DNA of 64,000 nucleotides from CPC320 sp002684375 (GTDB lineage: Bacteria; Pseudomonadota; Alphaproteobacteria; Rhodobacterales; Rhodobacteraceae). The notes under the pieces are model-generated. The model did no database searches and was not told the DNA's origin. It saw nothing but the letters and a program-made list of their open reading frames with translations. The stretch covers positions 1-64,000 of the forward strand of contig CBFIHZ010000015.1 in the NCBI GenBank assembly GCA_965662545.1, in the 5' to 3' direction. Within the stretch, counting starts at the first letter, position 1. Each line of letters begins with the position of its first letter. Made by a program: the position numbers and the translations under genes. Below, piece by piece: positions 1 to 8,371 of the stretch.

Positions 1-395
1 CAGACTTGGTCCATGGATATCATGCAAGATCAGTTTGCAGATGGTCGCAAGCTCCGAACTCTCGATGTATTTCACGAAGACTACGCAGGTGCTCTAAGCC
101 TGCAAGCTAATGTCATTTTTATGGCCCAGAATACATCAGTGGTTTGCTTAAAGCATGGGCTGAGGCACGCAGCATTCACATCTAATACATCGAGGCAGGC
201 CTGCCGTAACAGAATGCGTATATCGACCGCTACAATCGTACGGTACACCACGAACAGTTGGATCAGAACATCTTTAAAATAATACAGGAGGCACAAGATC
301 AGGCCGCGAAATGGCTTTGGGCTTACAACAACGACCGGCCCAACTTGGCCATTGGCGGGGTCACACCTGCAATGATACTGAAAATGGTCGTATAG
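1..395 (+). pseudogene. IS3-family transposase (OrfB) remnant, cut by the left window edge
   Basis: The translation around 4-120 resembles the integrase core of IS3-family OrfB (WSMDIMQDQFADGRKLRTL). After an internal deletion and frame change, 123-395 reads PEYISGLLKAWAEA, then QNAYIDRYNRTVHHEQLDQ, then WLWAYNNDRPNLAIGGVTP, ending at a TAG at 393-395. These blocks match the DDE-type catalytic region and the C-terminal end of such transposases. At least two in-frame stops and one frameshift show that it is dead. The left part lies outside the window. It borders the proteorhodopsin island and is a sign of past transposition at this site. Confidence 0.85.
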
Positions 396-440
396 TTCTT
401 CCAGCGGACCCCATTAAAAACGGGGATTACCCACCCAGCT

Positions 441-605
441 GACTACCTGCACGAAATCACTGACGGCTTTAAAGCAAAACGGATCCTCTATGCCTAAATC
501 GGGTTCTACAACTCCCATCGGCTCACAGGGCTGTTGATAAGGGTACGCTGGACACAGCATAATTCACCCAAACCGAGAGACGAAACCCAACCTGATGCAT
601 ATTAG
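441..605 (+). pseudogene. second IS3-type transposase fragment, decayed
   Basis: Reading from 441 gives DYLHEITDGFKAKRILYA, a stop, then IGFYNSHR and a degenerate tail to a TAG at 603-605. The order ITDGFKAKR then FYNSHR is typical of the C-terminus of another IS3-group OrfB, where FYN(T/S)xRPHSAL is usual. It lies just past the end of the first remnant but in a different reading phase, so it is probably a second nested or adjacent insertion. Only the last quarter of the protein is recognisable. Confidence 0.65.
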
Positions 606-924
606 GCCAGCCGCAAACCTGTCCGGAAAAGCCAAACCGCTTCAACTTTGACTCAAAACAAATATTTAGCTCTATTGTCAATCTCTTTAGTTATGAAAAT
701 TCTTAAAGTATATAAATCTATAGCTTAATATCGAACATAAAAGAGATGATAAATATTAAATTAAAACAATTGCTTATAACATTTCCGACCTATCTTTGTC
801 GCCGCCTCATGTGATTTTCATTTTTTTGTATTGATATTCTGACGATTTGACTCATGTTGGAACCAGCGGAAATCAGCCTAGTGCAAGCTTTCCGAATGGT
901 TTATAGCAGGTTCGAGTATCTTCT
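606..924 (+). other. AT-rich upstream region of the proteorhodopsin gene
   Basis: About 320 bp without a supported gene. It is strikingly rich in A and T from about 655 to 780, unlike the genes on either side of the cassette. It must contain the rhodopsin promoter, but I cannot fix one: TTGACT at 648-653 and TTGATA at 831-836 resemble -35 boxes, yet neither has a good -10 hexamer at 17 bp. An in-frame upstream ATG exists at 854 but has no ribosome binding site. Confidence 0.5.
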
Positions 925-930
925 AGGAGG
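925..930 (+). promoter_or_regulatory. strong Shine-Dalgarno AGGAGG that fixes the rhodopsin start
   Basis: AGGAGG lies 7 nt before ATG 938. It is an almost perfect anti-16S match and much stronger than the sites before the crt genes, consistent with high rhodopsin synthesis. It favours 938 over the upstream in-frame ATG at 854, whose extra 28 residues would also bury the signal peptide. Confidence 0.85.
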
Positions 931-937
931 AAAAACA

Positions 938-1720
938 ATGAAACATACCTATGGTCGAATTAAATTAGCGTTGGCCAGCGCCGCACTTTTAATCACACCA
1001 AACTTGGCATCCGCCAGCGTAAATCTACAAACTGATGATTTTGTTGGAATCTCATTTTGGTTGATATCAATGGCAATGATCGCCACCACCGTTTTCTTGT
1101 TGATGGAAAGTTCTCGTGTCAAAGGCAAATGGAAAACATCGCTCAATGTTAGCGCCCTAGTCACTTTAATAGCTGGCGTGCATTACTTCTACATGAGAGA
1201 TGTGTGGATAACTGAACAAGCTACACCAATTGTATACCGCTACATCGATTGGTTGATCACTGTTCCATTGCAAATGGTTGAATTCTACCTAGTGCTTGCT
1301 GCCATCACGGTAGTATCAGGCGGGATATTCTGGCGTTTGTTGATCGGGTCATTTGTGATGTTGATCGCAGGCTATTGTGGCGAAGCTGGATACGTCAATC
1401 CTATGCTTGGCTTTATCATCGGGATGGCCGGTTGGGCCTATATTCTGTATGAAATCTTCATGGGTGAAGCAAGTCAAGTCGCCGCAGAACAGGGAAGCGA
1501 TGGAGTCCAATCAGCGTATTCAACGATGCGTTGGATTGTGAGTATTGGCTGGGCAATCTACCCAATCGGCTACTTTATGGGCTACTTCACTGGCGCTGGT
1601 CCTGAGGCGTCTGCAAATTCGCTGAATATAATATACAATTTGGCGGATGTTATAAACAAAATCGCCTTCTGCCTAGTAATCTGGCATATCGCAGTGACAG
1701 AATCTGAAAAAGAAGCGTAA
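938..1720 (+). CDS. proteorhodopsin, light-driven proton pump, predicted blue-absorbing
   Basis: A 260-residue seven-helix retinal protein of the inner membrane that exports protons in light. An N-terminal signal peptide runs to about Ala26. Helix C reads RYIDWLITVPLQMVEF: Asp104 is the Schiff-base proton acceptor, Thr108 and Glu115 (donor) complete the DTE proton-pump motif, and Gln112 sits at the tuning position equivalent to 105 of green proteorhodopsin, where Gln gives blue absorption. His82 matches the acceptor-partner His75. Lys241 in helix G (ADVINKIAF) is the retinal lysine. Phe159 fills the position that is Gly in carotenoid-antenna rhodopsins, so no antenna pigment is expected. It is followed by retinal biosynthesis genes on the same strand. 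Its base composition is visibly more AT-rich than that of the crt genes. Confidence 0.97.
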   Translation: MKHTYGRIKLALASAALLITPNLASASVNLQTDDFVGISFWLISMAMIATTVFLLMESSRVKGKWKTSLNVSALVTLIAGVHYFYMRDVWITEQATPIVYRYIDWLITVPLQMVEFYLVLAAITVVSGGIFWRLLIGSFVMLIAGYCGEAGYVNPMLGFIIGMAGWAYILYEIFMGEASQVAAEQGSDGVQSAYSTMRWIVSIGWAIYPIGYFMGYFTGAGPEASANSLNIIYNLADVINKIAFCLVIWHIAVTESEKEA

Positions 1721-1734
1721 TTAAATATTGCTTT

Positions 1735-1759
1735 GAGGCAGCCTTACATTGGCTGCCTC
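1735..1759 (+). terminator. perfect 9-bp hairpin between rhodopsin and crtE
   Basis: GAGGCAGCC, a 7-nt loop TTACATT, then GGCTGCCTC: a perfect stem starting 14 nt after the rhodopsin stop codon. No T-run follows, so it is not a classical intrinsic terminator. It could be a partial terminator or an mRNA 3'-end stabiliser that lets the rhodopsin message exceed that of the downstream enzymes. The stem is directly seen; the role is inferred. Confidence 0.6.
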
Positions 1760-1805
1760 ATCCTAGGTAAAAATTGGTATCGCTTACGTAGGGGATGTAT
1801 GGTTA

Positions 1806-2831
1806 ATGTCTGGTGAACTAAGGCAGGCCCCGAACCTGCATTTATTTCAAAATGATTTGGTTTTGGATGCTCCAGGTGACACGGTTGATACGCTGCATAA
1901 CTTTATTCTGAGTAGATTACCTAAATCTGACACCGCCTTGGCCGAAGCTGCGCGACACCACTTTGCTAAACCCGGCAAGATGTTGCGGGCAAAAATGGCT
2001 TTACGAGCCGCGAAAATATTGAAAATTGATGCCGCGGCTGCGTTGCACTGGGCTGTCGCCATCGAAGTCCTGCACAATGCTTCGCTTATTCACGATGATA
2101 TATGTGATGGCGATCAACTGCGCCGAGGGCGCCTTTCGGTGTGGTCCAAGTACGGACGCAATGTTGCGTTGACATTGGGAGATTGGCTAATCGCGCTTGC
2201 ATTTGAACTGGCCGCCGAGGCGGGCCAGCGGGCGCAGACCCCGTCATTGGTGAAAATACTGGCCCAGCATATGGCCACAACAACCGCCGGTGAAGCCGCC
2301 GAGTTTTCCCTGCATACTGGCCTCGATTGGGACCGGTATCTCAAAATTGCTGCCGATAAGACCGCCCCATTATTAACGGCTCCGCTGGAAGGCGTGGCGG
2401 CTATGGCGCTACACGGCAATGCAGCCGCTGCGATTGGGTCGTATTTTCGCAGCCTTGGGACAGCCTATCAAATAGCCAACGATATATTGAACTTTCGGGC
2501 CTTGGACGGCGCGGCCGATCTTGGGTCTGACCTGGCCCGACGCGCCCCAAATGCAGTGGTTGTCCAGTACCGGCAGACCCTTTGTGCTGAGAGCTTGGCA
2601 GCTTTTGATGATTGGTGCGTTCTGGGGTCTTTGGATAATCTAAAAACGTGGCAAAACAATATTTTGCAATCGGATGCGCTGGCCCTCAGCGCTCATGAGA
2701 TGCACAACGCACTGGAGCAGACCGCTTTGTATGCGCAGGCATTGCCGGTTGGTTTGATCGAGGCTATTTCCCCTGTGCAATCGCTGTTGACGCAGGTATG
2801 CATGAGATCTGTCGCGCCGGTGAACTGCTGA
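1806..2831 (+). CDS. crtE: geranylgeranyl diphosphate synthase (polyprenyl synthetase)
   Basis: 341 residues. It condenses IPP with allylic diphosphates to give the C20 precursor GGPP in the cytoplasm. The first aspartate-rich motif is clear (LIHDDICDGDQLRRGR, Asp97, Asp98, Asp101). The second motif, normally DDxxD, reads NDILN (Asn225 to Asn229), an unusual form that keeps only one aspartate. The KPGKMLRAKM block near residue 58 is the substrate-binding lysine region. The ATG at 1806 is preceded by TAGGGGAT at moderate distance. It is the first gene of the carotenoid operon, separated from crtI by 24 bp. Its position before crtI/crtB supports GGPP synthase over another prenyl chain length. 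Confidence 0.9.
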   Translation: MSGELRQAPNLHLFQNDLVLDAPGDTVDTLHNFILSRLPKSDTALAEAARHHFAKPGKMLRAKMALRAAKILKIDAAAALHWAVAIEVLHNASLIHDDICDGDQLRRGRLSVWSKYGRNVALTLGDWLIALAFELAAEAGQRAQTPSLVKILAQHMATTTAGEAAEFSLHTGLDWDRYLKIAADKTAPLLTAPLEGVAAMALHGNAAAAIGSYFRSLGTAYQIANDILNFRALDGAADLGSDLARRAPNAVVVQYRQTLCAESLAAFDDWCVLGSLDNLKTWQNNILQSDALALSAHEMHNALEQTALYAQALPVGLIEAISPVQSLLTQVCMRSVAPVNC

Positions 2832-2855
2832 CGCGCAAGGCGAGGCATTCAAACA

Positions 2856-4388
2856 ATGACTTTACAGGACCTTGAACATGCTCCGCAGGCTGATGCGTCT
2901 TCTATGGGCAGCGTTCTCGTTATCGGAGCCGGTTTCGGCGGTATAGCGGCGGCGCTACGCATGCGGGCAAAAGGCTTCGAGGTCACGCTGGTTGATCGGT
3001 TGCAGGCGATTGGTGGGCGGGCCCAAGTATTTGAGCGCGGCGGCTTTCGTCATGACGCTGGCCCGACAGTGATCACTGCGCCGTTTTTATTTGACGAATT
3101 ATTTGAGCTGTTTGGTGAAGACCGCAGTGACTATGTCGAATTTCGGGCGCTTGACCCATGGTACCGGTTTTATTTTCATGGTGGACGCCAATTTGACTAT
3201 CGCCGCACGGTCGAGGACACCAACGCAGAAATCAGAAAGTTTGAACCGGCAGACGTTGCGGGCTATGCGCGCTTGCTGGAAACGTCAAAAGCCATCTTTG
3301 AGGTCGGCTTTGAAAAACTGGCGGATCGGCCGTTCCACAAGATCAGAACCATGCTGGCGCAAATCCCCAGCTTGCTGCGTTTGAAAAGTTATCATTCGGT
3401 TGCGGGGATTGTGAAACGCCACCTCAAACACCCGTTGCTGCGTCAGGCGTTTTCGATTCATCCGCTGCTGGTGGGAGGCAATCCTTTTACCACGACCTCG
3501 ATCTATGCGTTGATCCATTACCTTGAACGTCGTTGGGGCGTATTTTTCTGTATGGGTGGCACCGGCCACCTTGTGGGTGCGTTGCACGCGCTTTTGTTGC
3601 GGGTTGGGGTGCAGGTTGAACTGGGGGTTGATATTGCCCAGATCACGCTGGAAAATGGCCGTGCAACCGGGGCAGTCGCCGAAGACGGGCGAGTGTTTCA
3701 TGCCGAAAGGGTGATTTGCAACGGCGATCCTCCAACGGTCTATGCCCAGATGCTGCCCGCTGGCGGTAAACGCCGCAAACGTTTGGCACCGGACAAGCTA
3801 ACGCAGTATTCTATGGGGCTGTATGTCTTGTTTTTTGGGACCACACGGCAATATCCGGATGTCGCGCATCACACCATCTGGATGGGGCCACGCTATAAAG
3901 AGCTGTTGGCCGATATCTTTGATAAAAAAATACTCGCTGATGATTTCTCGCTTTATGTGCACCGGCCCACCGCGACAGATGCCAGTTTTGCACCCGAGGG
4001 CTGCGACAGTTTTTATGTTCTTTGCCCAGTGCCAAACCTGCGCGGTGACATCGATTGGGCCACAAAAGCTCCTGAGTTGCGGGACCGTATTGTGGCGGCT
4101 TTGTCTGACACCATCATGCCCGATCTCGAACAGGTGATCAGCGATGATTTCTGGATGACGCCCGAAGATTTCAAGGCCGATTACCGCTCCATGCACGGTG
4201 CGGGGTTTTCTATAGCGCCGATCTTCACTCAATCGGCTTGGTTTCGGTATCACAACCGTGATCCGCATATTCCCAACTTGTATTTTTCTGCGGCCGGTGC
4301 GCATCCCGGTGCTGGCATGCCGGGGGTGCTGTGCTCGGCAAAAGTTGTTGAGACTTTGATCGATGAAGAACTGCAAGAGCGCGCTTAA
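2856..4388 (+). CDS. crtI: phytoene desaturase
   Basis: 510 residues, the usual length for bacterial CrtI. An FAD-binding dinucleotide fold starts at residue 20 (VLVIGAGFGG, glycines at 24, 26, 28 and 29), followed by the acidic strand end TLVD. GGRAQVFERGGFRHDAGPTVI is the conserved second block of the family, and the C-terminal signature GAHPGAGMPGV binds FAD. The enzyme introduces double bonds into phytoene to give lycopene at the membrane. It lies between crtE and crtB in a co-directional operon. Expected product: lycopene, since a cyclase follows and no ketolase or hydroxylase is present. Confidence 0.95.
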   Translation: MTLQDLEHAPQADASSMGSVLVIGAGFGGIAAALRMRAKGFEVTLVDRLQAIGGRAQVFERGGFRHDAGPTVITAPFLFDELFELFGEDRSDYVEFRALDPWYRFYFHGGRQFDYRRTVEDTNAEIRKFEPADVAGYARLLETSKAIFEVGFEKLADRPFHKIRTMLAQIPSLLRLKSYHSVAGIVKRHLKHPLLRQAFSIHPLLVGGNPFTTTSIYALIHYLERRWGVFFCMGGTGHLVGALHALLLRVGVQVELGVDIAQITLENGRATGAVAEDGRVFHAERVICNGDPPTVYAQMLPAGGKRRKRLAPDKLTQYSMGLYVLFFGTTRQYPDVAHHTIWMGPRYKELLADIFDKKILADDFSLYVHRPTATDASFAPEGCDSFYVLCPVPNLRGDIDWATKAPELRDRIVAALSDTIMPDLEQVISDDFWMTPEDFKADYRSMHGAGFSIAPIFTQSAWFRYHNRDPHIPNLYFSAAGAHPGAGMPGVLCSAKVVETLIDEELQERA

Positions 4389-4418
4389 TATGACCGGCTA
4401 TCGCGTGAGGTCCCGTCT

Positions 4419-5321
4419 ATGAGCAGTAACGAGAGCCTCAGTCCAGAACACTCTTTGGCGCAAAATGGCAAAAGCTTTCACTGGGCCGGCCGTCTTCTTG
4501 GTGCCCAGACCGGGCGTGATGCCGCGCGGCTCTATAGTATTTGCCGCGTTCTCGACGATATGGCGGACGGCGATATTGATAATGGGCCAAGACGGCTGGA
4601 TCAGATACGTGCGGGGTTGACCGGCGATGCCAGCGCTCAGGACCCTTTGCTTTTATCCTTAATGCCGTTTGTTGCAGCGCAGGGAATTTCCACCGCAGTT
4701 CTTGTCGCGCTGATTGATGGTCTGTTAGAAGACCAGCAGGATGTGGCTCTGGCTGATGAGGCAGCATTGTTACGGTACAGTTATCGTGTGGCCGGTACCG
4801 TTGGTTTGATGATGTGCAACGTATTGGGTTGCGACAATCGTGCGGCGTTTGCACATGCGGTGGATTTGGGAATTGCTATGCAGCTGACAAACATTGCCCG
4901 CGACGTGACTGAAGATGCGCAAATGGGGCGGCGCTATTTGCCCGGAGCCTGGCTGGACAATATGACCCCTGCCGAAATTCTGGCTGCTGACGACCCACAG
5001 CGTGAGATGATTTCTCTGGCAGTCGCCCGTCTGCTGCGGCTGGCCGAGGTGTATTACGCCAGTGGAACGGCTGGTTTGGTATATCTTCCGCTGCGCGCGC
5101 ATCTGGCGATTTCCGTGGCGGCCCGGGTCTACCGTCAAATTGGCATACAACTGGCGGCCAAAGGCTGCCGCTGGTATGCCGGTAGAGAGGTCACCAGCAA
5201 GCCTGTAAAACTGGCCTGTTCAATACGGGCTTTGACCAGTCTGCCCGATCGTGCGCGCGCTTATAAAGCCCACGATGCCCGTCTGCACGCTGCTTTAACG
5301 GGGTTGCCCCATGTCGGATGA
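4419..5321 (+). CDS. crtB: phytoene synthase
   Basis: 300 residues of the squalene/phytoene synthase family. It joins two GGPP molecules head to head to give phytoene. Both magnesium-binding motifs are seen: DDMAD at residues 46-50 and NIARDVTED at about 158-166, plus GRRYLP. ATG 4419 has GTGAGG 8 nt upstream. The 3' end overlaps crtY by 11 bp, which suggests coupled translation. Confidence 0.96.
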   Translation: MSSNESLSPEHSLAQNGKSFHWAGRLLGAQTGRDAARLYSICRVLDDMADGDIDNGPRRLDQIRAGLTGDASAQDPLLLSLMPFVAAQGISTAVLVALIDGLLEDQQDVALADEAALLRYSYRVAGTVGLMMCNVLGCDNRAAFAHAVDLGIAMQLTNIARDVTEDAQMGRRYLPGAWLDNMTPAEILAADDPQREMISLAVARLLRLAEVYYASGTAGLVYLPLRAHLAISVAARVYRQIGIQLAAKGCRWYAGREVTSKPVKLACSIRALTSLPDRARAYKAHDARLHAALTGLPHVG

Positions 5322-6429
5322 CACGCCGCTGGCCCATTCGCTACCTACCCCGGTTGCGGTGCTGGGAGATGGCTGTGCGGCGCTGTCGCTGGCTGCACAA
5401 GCCGACCGGCTGTCAGATTATGCGCTCAGTGTGATCGCGCCAGCAGGTACAGGGTCTACGCAAGATCATATCTGGGGTTTCTGGCAGATGCCTTGGTTGC
5501 AGGATGTCCTGCCTTTGGTTCGCAAGACCTGGTCCAGATGGACGATCAGAAATGCCGAGACCGCAGTGGTAATGCAGGCAGCAGAATACCCCTATCATGC
5601 GGTGACGCGCCAGCATTGGATGGCTCATTGCATGGCGCGCGCCACACAGCACGGTGTTACTTTCGCCGAAGATCGCTCGTCCCTTGACGATGTTAAACAG
5701 CGCCATATTTTCGACAGTCGACCACCAAAGCGCCACCCGGATATGATGTTGCAGCATTTCATTGGCTGGGAGGTGCGCGCCGCTGCGGGCAGTTTTGACG
5801 ACAGCACGGCGATTTTGATGGATTTCCGGTGTGATCAGACATGCGGTATGCATTTCATCTATTGCCTGCCGTTTTCTGATCGCGAGGCACTGGTGGAGTC
5901 TACGTTGTTCTCGCCCGCGCTGGTCCCCGATACGTTTTATGAGACGGCGATCTCTAGCTGGCTGAACGATTGCGCCAATGTGTCGGATTTTGAGGTGATA
6001 CGGCGTGAAAAGGGGGCGATCCCGCTTGGTCTGATGGCGCGCCACGATCCAGCGCTATCGGGCATTGGCGGCAATGGCGGCGCGATCCGCCCCTCGAGCG
6101 GCTATGCGTTTAGTTTTATTCAAAAACAGATTGCCACAGGTATCGCACGGGTATCGGCAGGCAACGCCTTGGGCTTTGTCACTCCGCACAGGCCGATTGA
6201 TCTTTGGATGGACCGTATTTTTCTGTCGGTACTGCGCCATCAGCCCCAGCATGCACCGCAAATTTTCACCGCATTGGCGGCCCGGTTGACCGGCGATGAA
6301 TTTGCGCTGTTTCTCAGTGGCGAGGCGACAATGGCGCTGCGGGCAAAGGTGGTCTCGGCGATGCCGCCCTGGCCGTTTCTGCAGGCGCTGTTGCGCCCGG
6401 AGGCCGGTGCCAAGGTCGGCCCGCCATGA
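5311..6429 (+). CDS. crtY: lycopene beta-cyclase
   Basis: 372 residues, FAD-dependent lycopene cyclase of the CrtY type. VAVLGDGCAALSLAAQ near residue 16 is the dinucleotide-binding motif. HIWGFWQ and the later blocks (ILMDFRCDQ; EKGAIPLG; GGNGGAIRPSSGYAF near residue 255) are characteristic of this family. It closes both ends of lycopene to beta-carotene, the substrate of the next gene product. It overlaps crtB by 11 bp at the start and blh by 4 bp (ATGA) at the end. Confidence 0.94.
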   Translation: MSDDTPLAHSLPTPVAVLGDGCAALSLAAQADRLSDYALSVIAPAGTGSTQDHIWGFWQMPWLQDVLPLVRKTWSRWTIRNAETAVVMQAAEYPYHAVTRQHWMAHCMARATQHGVTFAEDRSSLDDVKQRHIFDSRPPKRHPDMMLQHFIGWEVRAAAGSFDDSTAILMDFRCDQTCGMHFIYCLPFSDREALVESTLFSPALVPDTFYETAISSWLNDCANVSDFEVIRREKGAIPLGLMARHDPALSGIGGNGGAIRPSSGYAFSFIQKQIATGIARVSAGNALGFVTPHRPIDLWMDRIFLSVLRHQPQHAPQIFTALAARLTGDEFALFLSGEATMALRAKVVSAMPPWPFLQALLRPEAGAKVGPP

Positions 6430-7310
6430 CTGATACCCCAGAGGCCTTTGACACTTTTGGAGCGTTGGGGCTGGATCCAATGTCAATGGTTGCACTGGCC
6501 GCGATTGTGATCATTGGTCTGCCGCATGGTGCTTTCGACGGTGCGGTCGCGCTGGCGCTGGGGTACGGCAAAACACTGCGGTCGATGTTTCGGTTCATCG
6601 TTGCCTACATCGTCATTGCGGCATGTGTGGTGGTGTTTTGGATGGTGTTTCCGACCGTTGCCCTTTTGTTGTTTCTTTTGATCAGTATGGTGCATTTTGG
6701 TCTTGGCGATAGCCAACCGGGCGGGTGGGTGCAAAGGTCCATACAGACGCTGGCGCATGGGGGGCTTGTGGTGATCGCAATCAGTCTGTTTCACCGCGCC
6801 GAGGTTGACCCGATTTTTGCGCATCTTTTGGTCGACGATACGACGGTGCTGTGGATGGTATTGTCCGGGGCAGCTTATGGGTTGGCGGTGATCGTGGCGT
6901 GCTATGCTGTGCTGGCCTTCCAGAGTCCGGTGTTGCGCCCGAGACTGGGCGAGCTTGCAGCTCTGGGGGCAGCTTATTACGTTTTGCCACCCTTGGCGGG
7001 GTTTGCGCTTTATTTTTGTGCAGTGCATTCCATGCGCCATATGGCGCATATCTGGCGCGAGTTGCGTACCGGCGTGGAAGGGGGACGTTCTATGTTACAA
7101 CTGGCCTTTGCCTTTAGCCTTGTAACTTGGGCTGCCGGGGCTCTGGCTTTATGGTTGATGCCTGCGGCTGAAGCGCTGGATGAGGCAATCCTGCGCGTTG
7201 TTTTTATTGGACTGGCGGCGCTGACAGTGCCACATATGATTCTGGTTGACGGTTTGTTTCGCCGTGCACCGGATGATCATAAAAGCAAAGCCGATACTGG
7301 AATAATATGA
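6426..7310 (+). CDS. blh: beta-carotene 15,15'-dioxygenase (Blh), retinal-forming
   Basis: 294 residues, an integral membrane protein of the Brp/Blh family. Conserved histidine-bearing motifs are all present: GLPHGAFDG near residue 33, HFGLGD near 90, FCAVHSMRHMAH near 197 and VPHMILVD near 269; these histidines ligate the iron. It splits beta-carotene into two retinal molecules for proteorhodopsin. ATGA overlaps tie it to crtY and idi. Its presence in the operon shows that the carotenoids here are made mainly for retinal. Confidence 0.95.
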   Translation: MTDTPEAFDTFGALGLDPMSMVALAAIVIIGLPHGAFDGAVALALGYGKTLRSMFRFIVAYIVIAACVVVFWMVFPTVALLLFLLISMVHFGLGDSQPGGWVQRSIQTLAHGGLVVIAISLFHRAEVDPIFAHLLVDDTTVLWMVLSGAAYGLAVIVACYAVLAFQSPVLRPRLGELAALGAAYYVLPPLAGFALYFCAVHSMRHMAHIWRELRTGVEGGRSMLQLAFAFSLVTWAAGALALWLMPAAEALDEAILRVVFIGLAALTVPHMILVDGLFRRAPDDHKSKADTGII

Positions 7311-8371
7311 AAAACGATCAAAAAAAAGAGATACCGGCGCATCACCGCAAGGATGCGCATTTGGATCTGGCGATGGCGCCTTTGGCGCAAGCCGCTATTG
7401 CAAATAGTTTTGATCGGTTACAGCTGACCCATTGTGCCCTGCCAGAAATCGCATTGTCGCAGGTTGACATCACCACTGATTTTCTGGGCTATGCGCTGTC
7501 GGCCCCGATGTTTATTGGGGCAATGACTGGCGGTACGCCGCGGGCGGATGCGATCAATGCGGCACTCGCCGAGGTCGCACAAGCGAGGAAAATTGCGCTT
7601 GCCGTGGGGTCGCAACGGGCGGGTTTGCAAAACGGTCAATCGCTGCGGCATATGCGCCGGCGTGCGCCAGATATTCCTCTAATCGGCAATTTAGGTGGGG
7701 TGCAGCTGGCTTCGGAGAAAGGCTTGGAGCTGGCCCAAGCAGCGGTAGACGATCTGCAAGCAGATGCACTGGCGGTGCATGTTAATCCATTACAGGAGGC
7801 AGTGCAGCCTGAAGGGGAAACCGATTGGCGCGGGGTTCTGGCGGCGATTGAGGCCGCTGTAAAGATACTTCCGGTACCGGTTATCGTCAAAGAAGTCGGC
7901 GCAGGTATTCAGGCCCCTTTAGTCGTCCGCCTATTTGATGTCGGGGTCAGTTCGGTGGATGTGGCCGGTCTGGGCGGCACCAATTGGGCGCGTATCGAGG
8001 CCGCGCGGCGTCCCGATGGATCTGTTGCGGCTTTTGAGCCGTTTCTTGACTGGGGAATTCCGACATTGGAGTGCCTTTTACAAGCCGCGCAAGTCTGTCC
8101 AGATAAGAGCCTCATAGCCTCTGGTGGTGTGCGCCATGGGCTTGATGCGGCTAAAGCGCTTTGGGCCGGGGCCTCGATGGTGTCTTTGGCGGGACCGATG
8201 CTCAAAGCGTTATCCGGGACCCAGTCCGGGATACTTGAACCAGAGCGTTTGGCTGCCATGATCGATGACTGGTGTGGGCAGATGGCACTAGCCCTTTTTC
8301 TGACGGGATCGGCCGATATTGCCGCGTTCCGGGGGTGTGCGGCGGTGGTTATCACGCCGGGTCAACCTTGA
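7307..8371 (+). CDS. idi: type 2 isopentenyl-diphosphate delta-isomerase (FMN-dependent)
   Basis: 354 residues, a TIM-barrel flavoprotein of the Fni/IDI-2 type. HRKDAHLDLA near the N-terminus, FIGAMTGGT, VGSQRAGL, GNLGGVQL, VKEVGAGI and IASGGVRHGLDAAKAL are family blocks for FMN and substrate binding. It interconverts IPP and DMAPP and so balances precursors for GGPP synthesis. It overlaps blh by 4 bp and is the last gene of the retinal operon, a common composition in marine proteorhodopsin cassettes. Confidence 0.95.
   Translation: MKNDQKKEIPAHHRKDAHLDLAMAPLAQAAIANSFDRLQLTHCALPEIALSQVDITTDFLGYALSAPMFIGAMTGGTPRADAINAALAEVAQARKIALAVGSQRAGLQNGQSLRHMRRRAPDIPLIGNLGGVQLASEKGLELAQAAVDDLQADALAVHVNPLQEAVQPEGETDWRGVLAAIEAAVKILPVPVIVKEVGAGIQAPLVVRLFDVGVSSVDVAGLGGTNWARIEAARRPDGSVAAFEPFLDWGIPTLECLLQAAQVCPDKSLIASGGVRHGLDAAKALWAGASMVSLAGPMLKALSGTQSGILEPERLAAMIDDWCGQMALALFLTGSADIAAFRGCAAVVITPGQP

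Noticed and set aside
938..1720. Xanthorhodopsin-type carotenoid antenna
   Set aside because: The fenestration position holds Phe159 in place of Gly, and no carotenoid hydroxylase or ketolase gene is in the operon.
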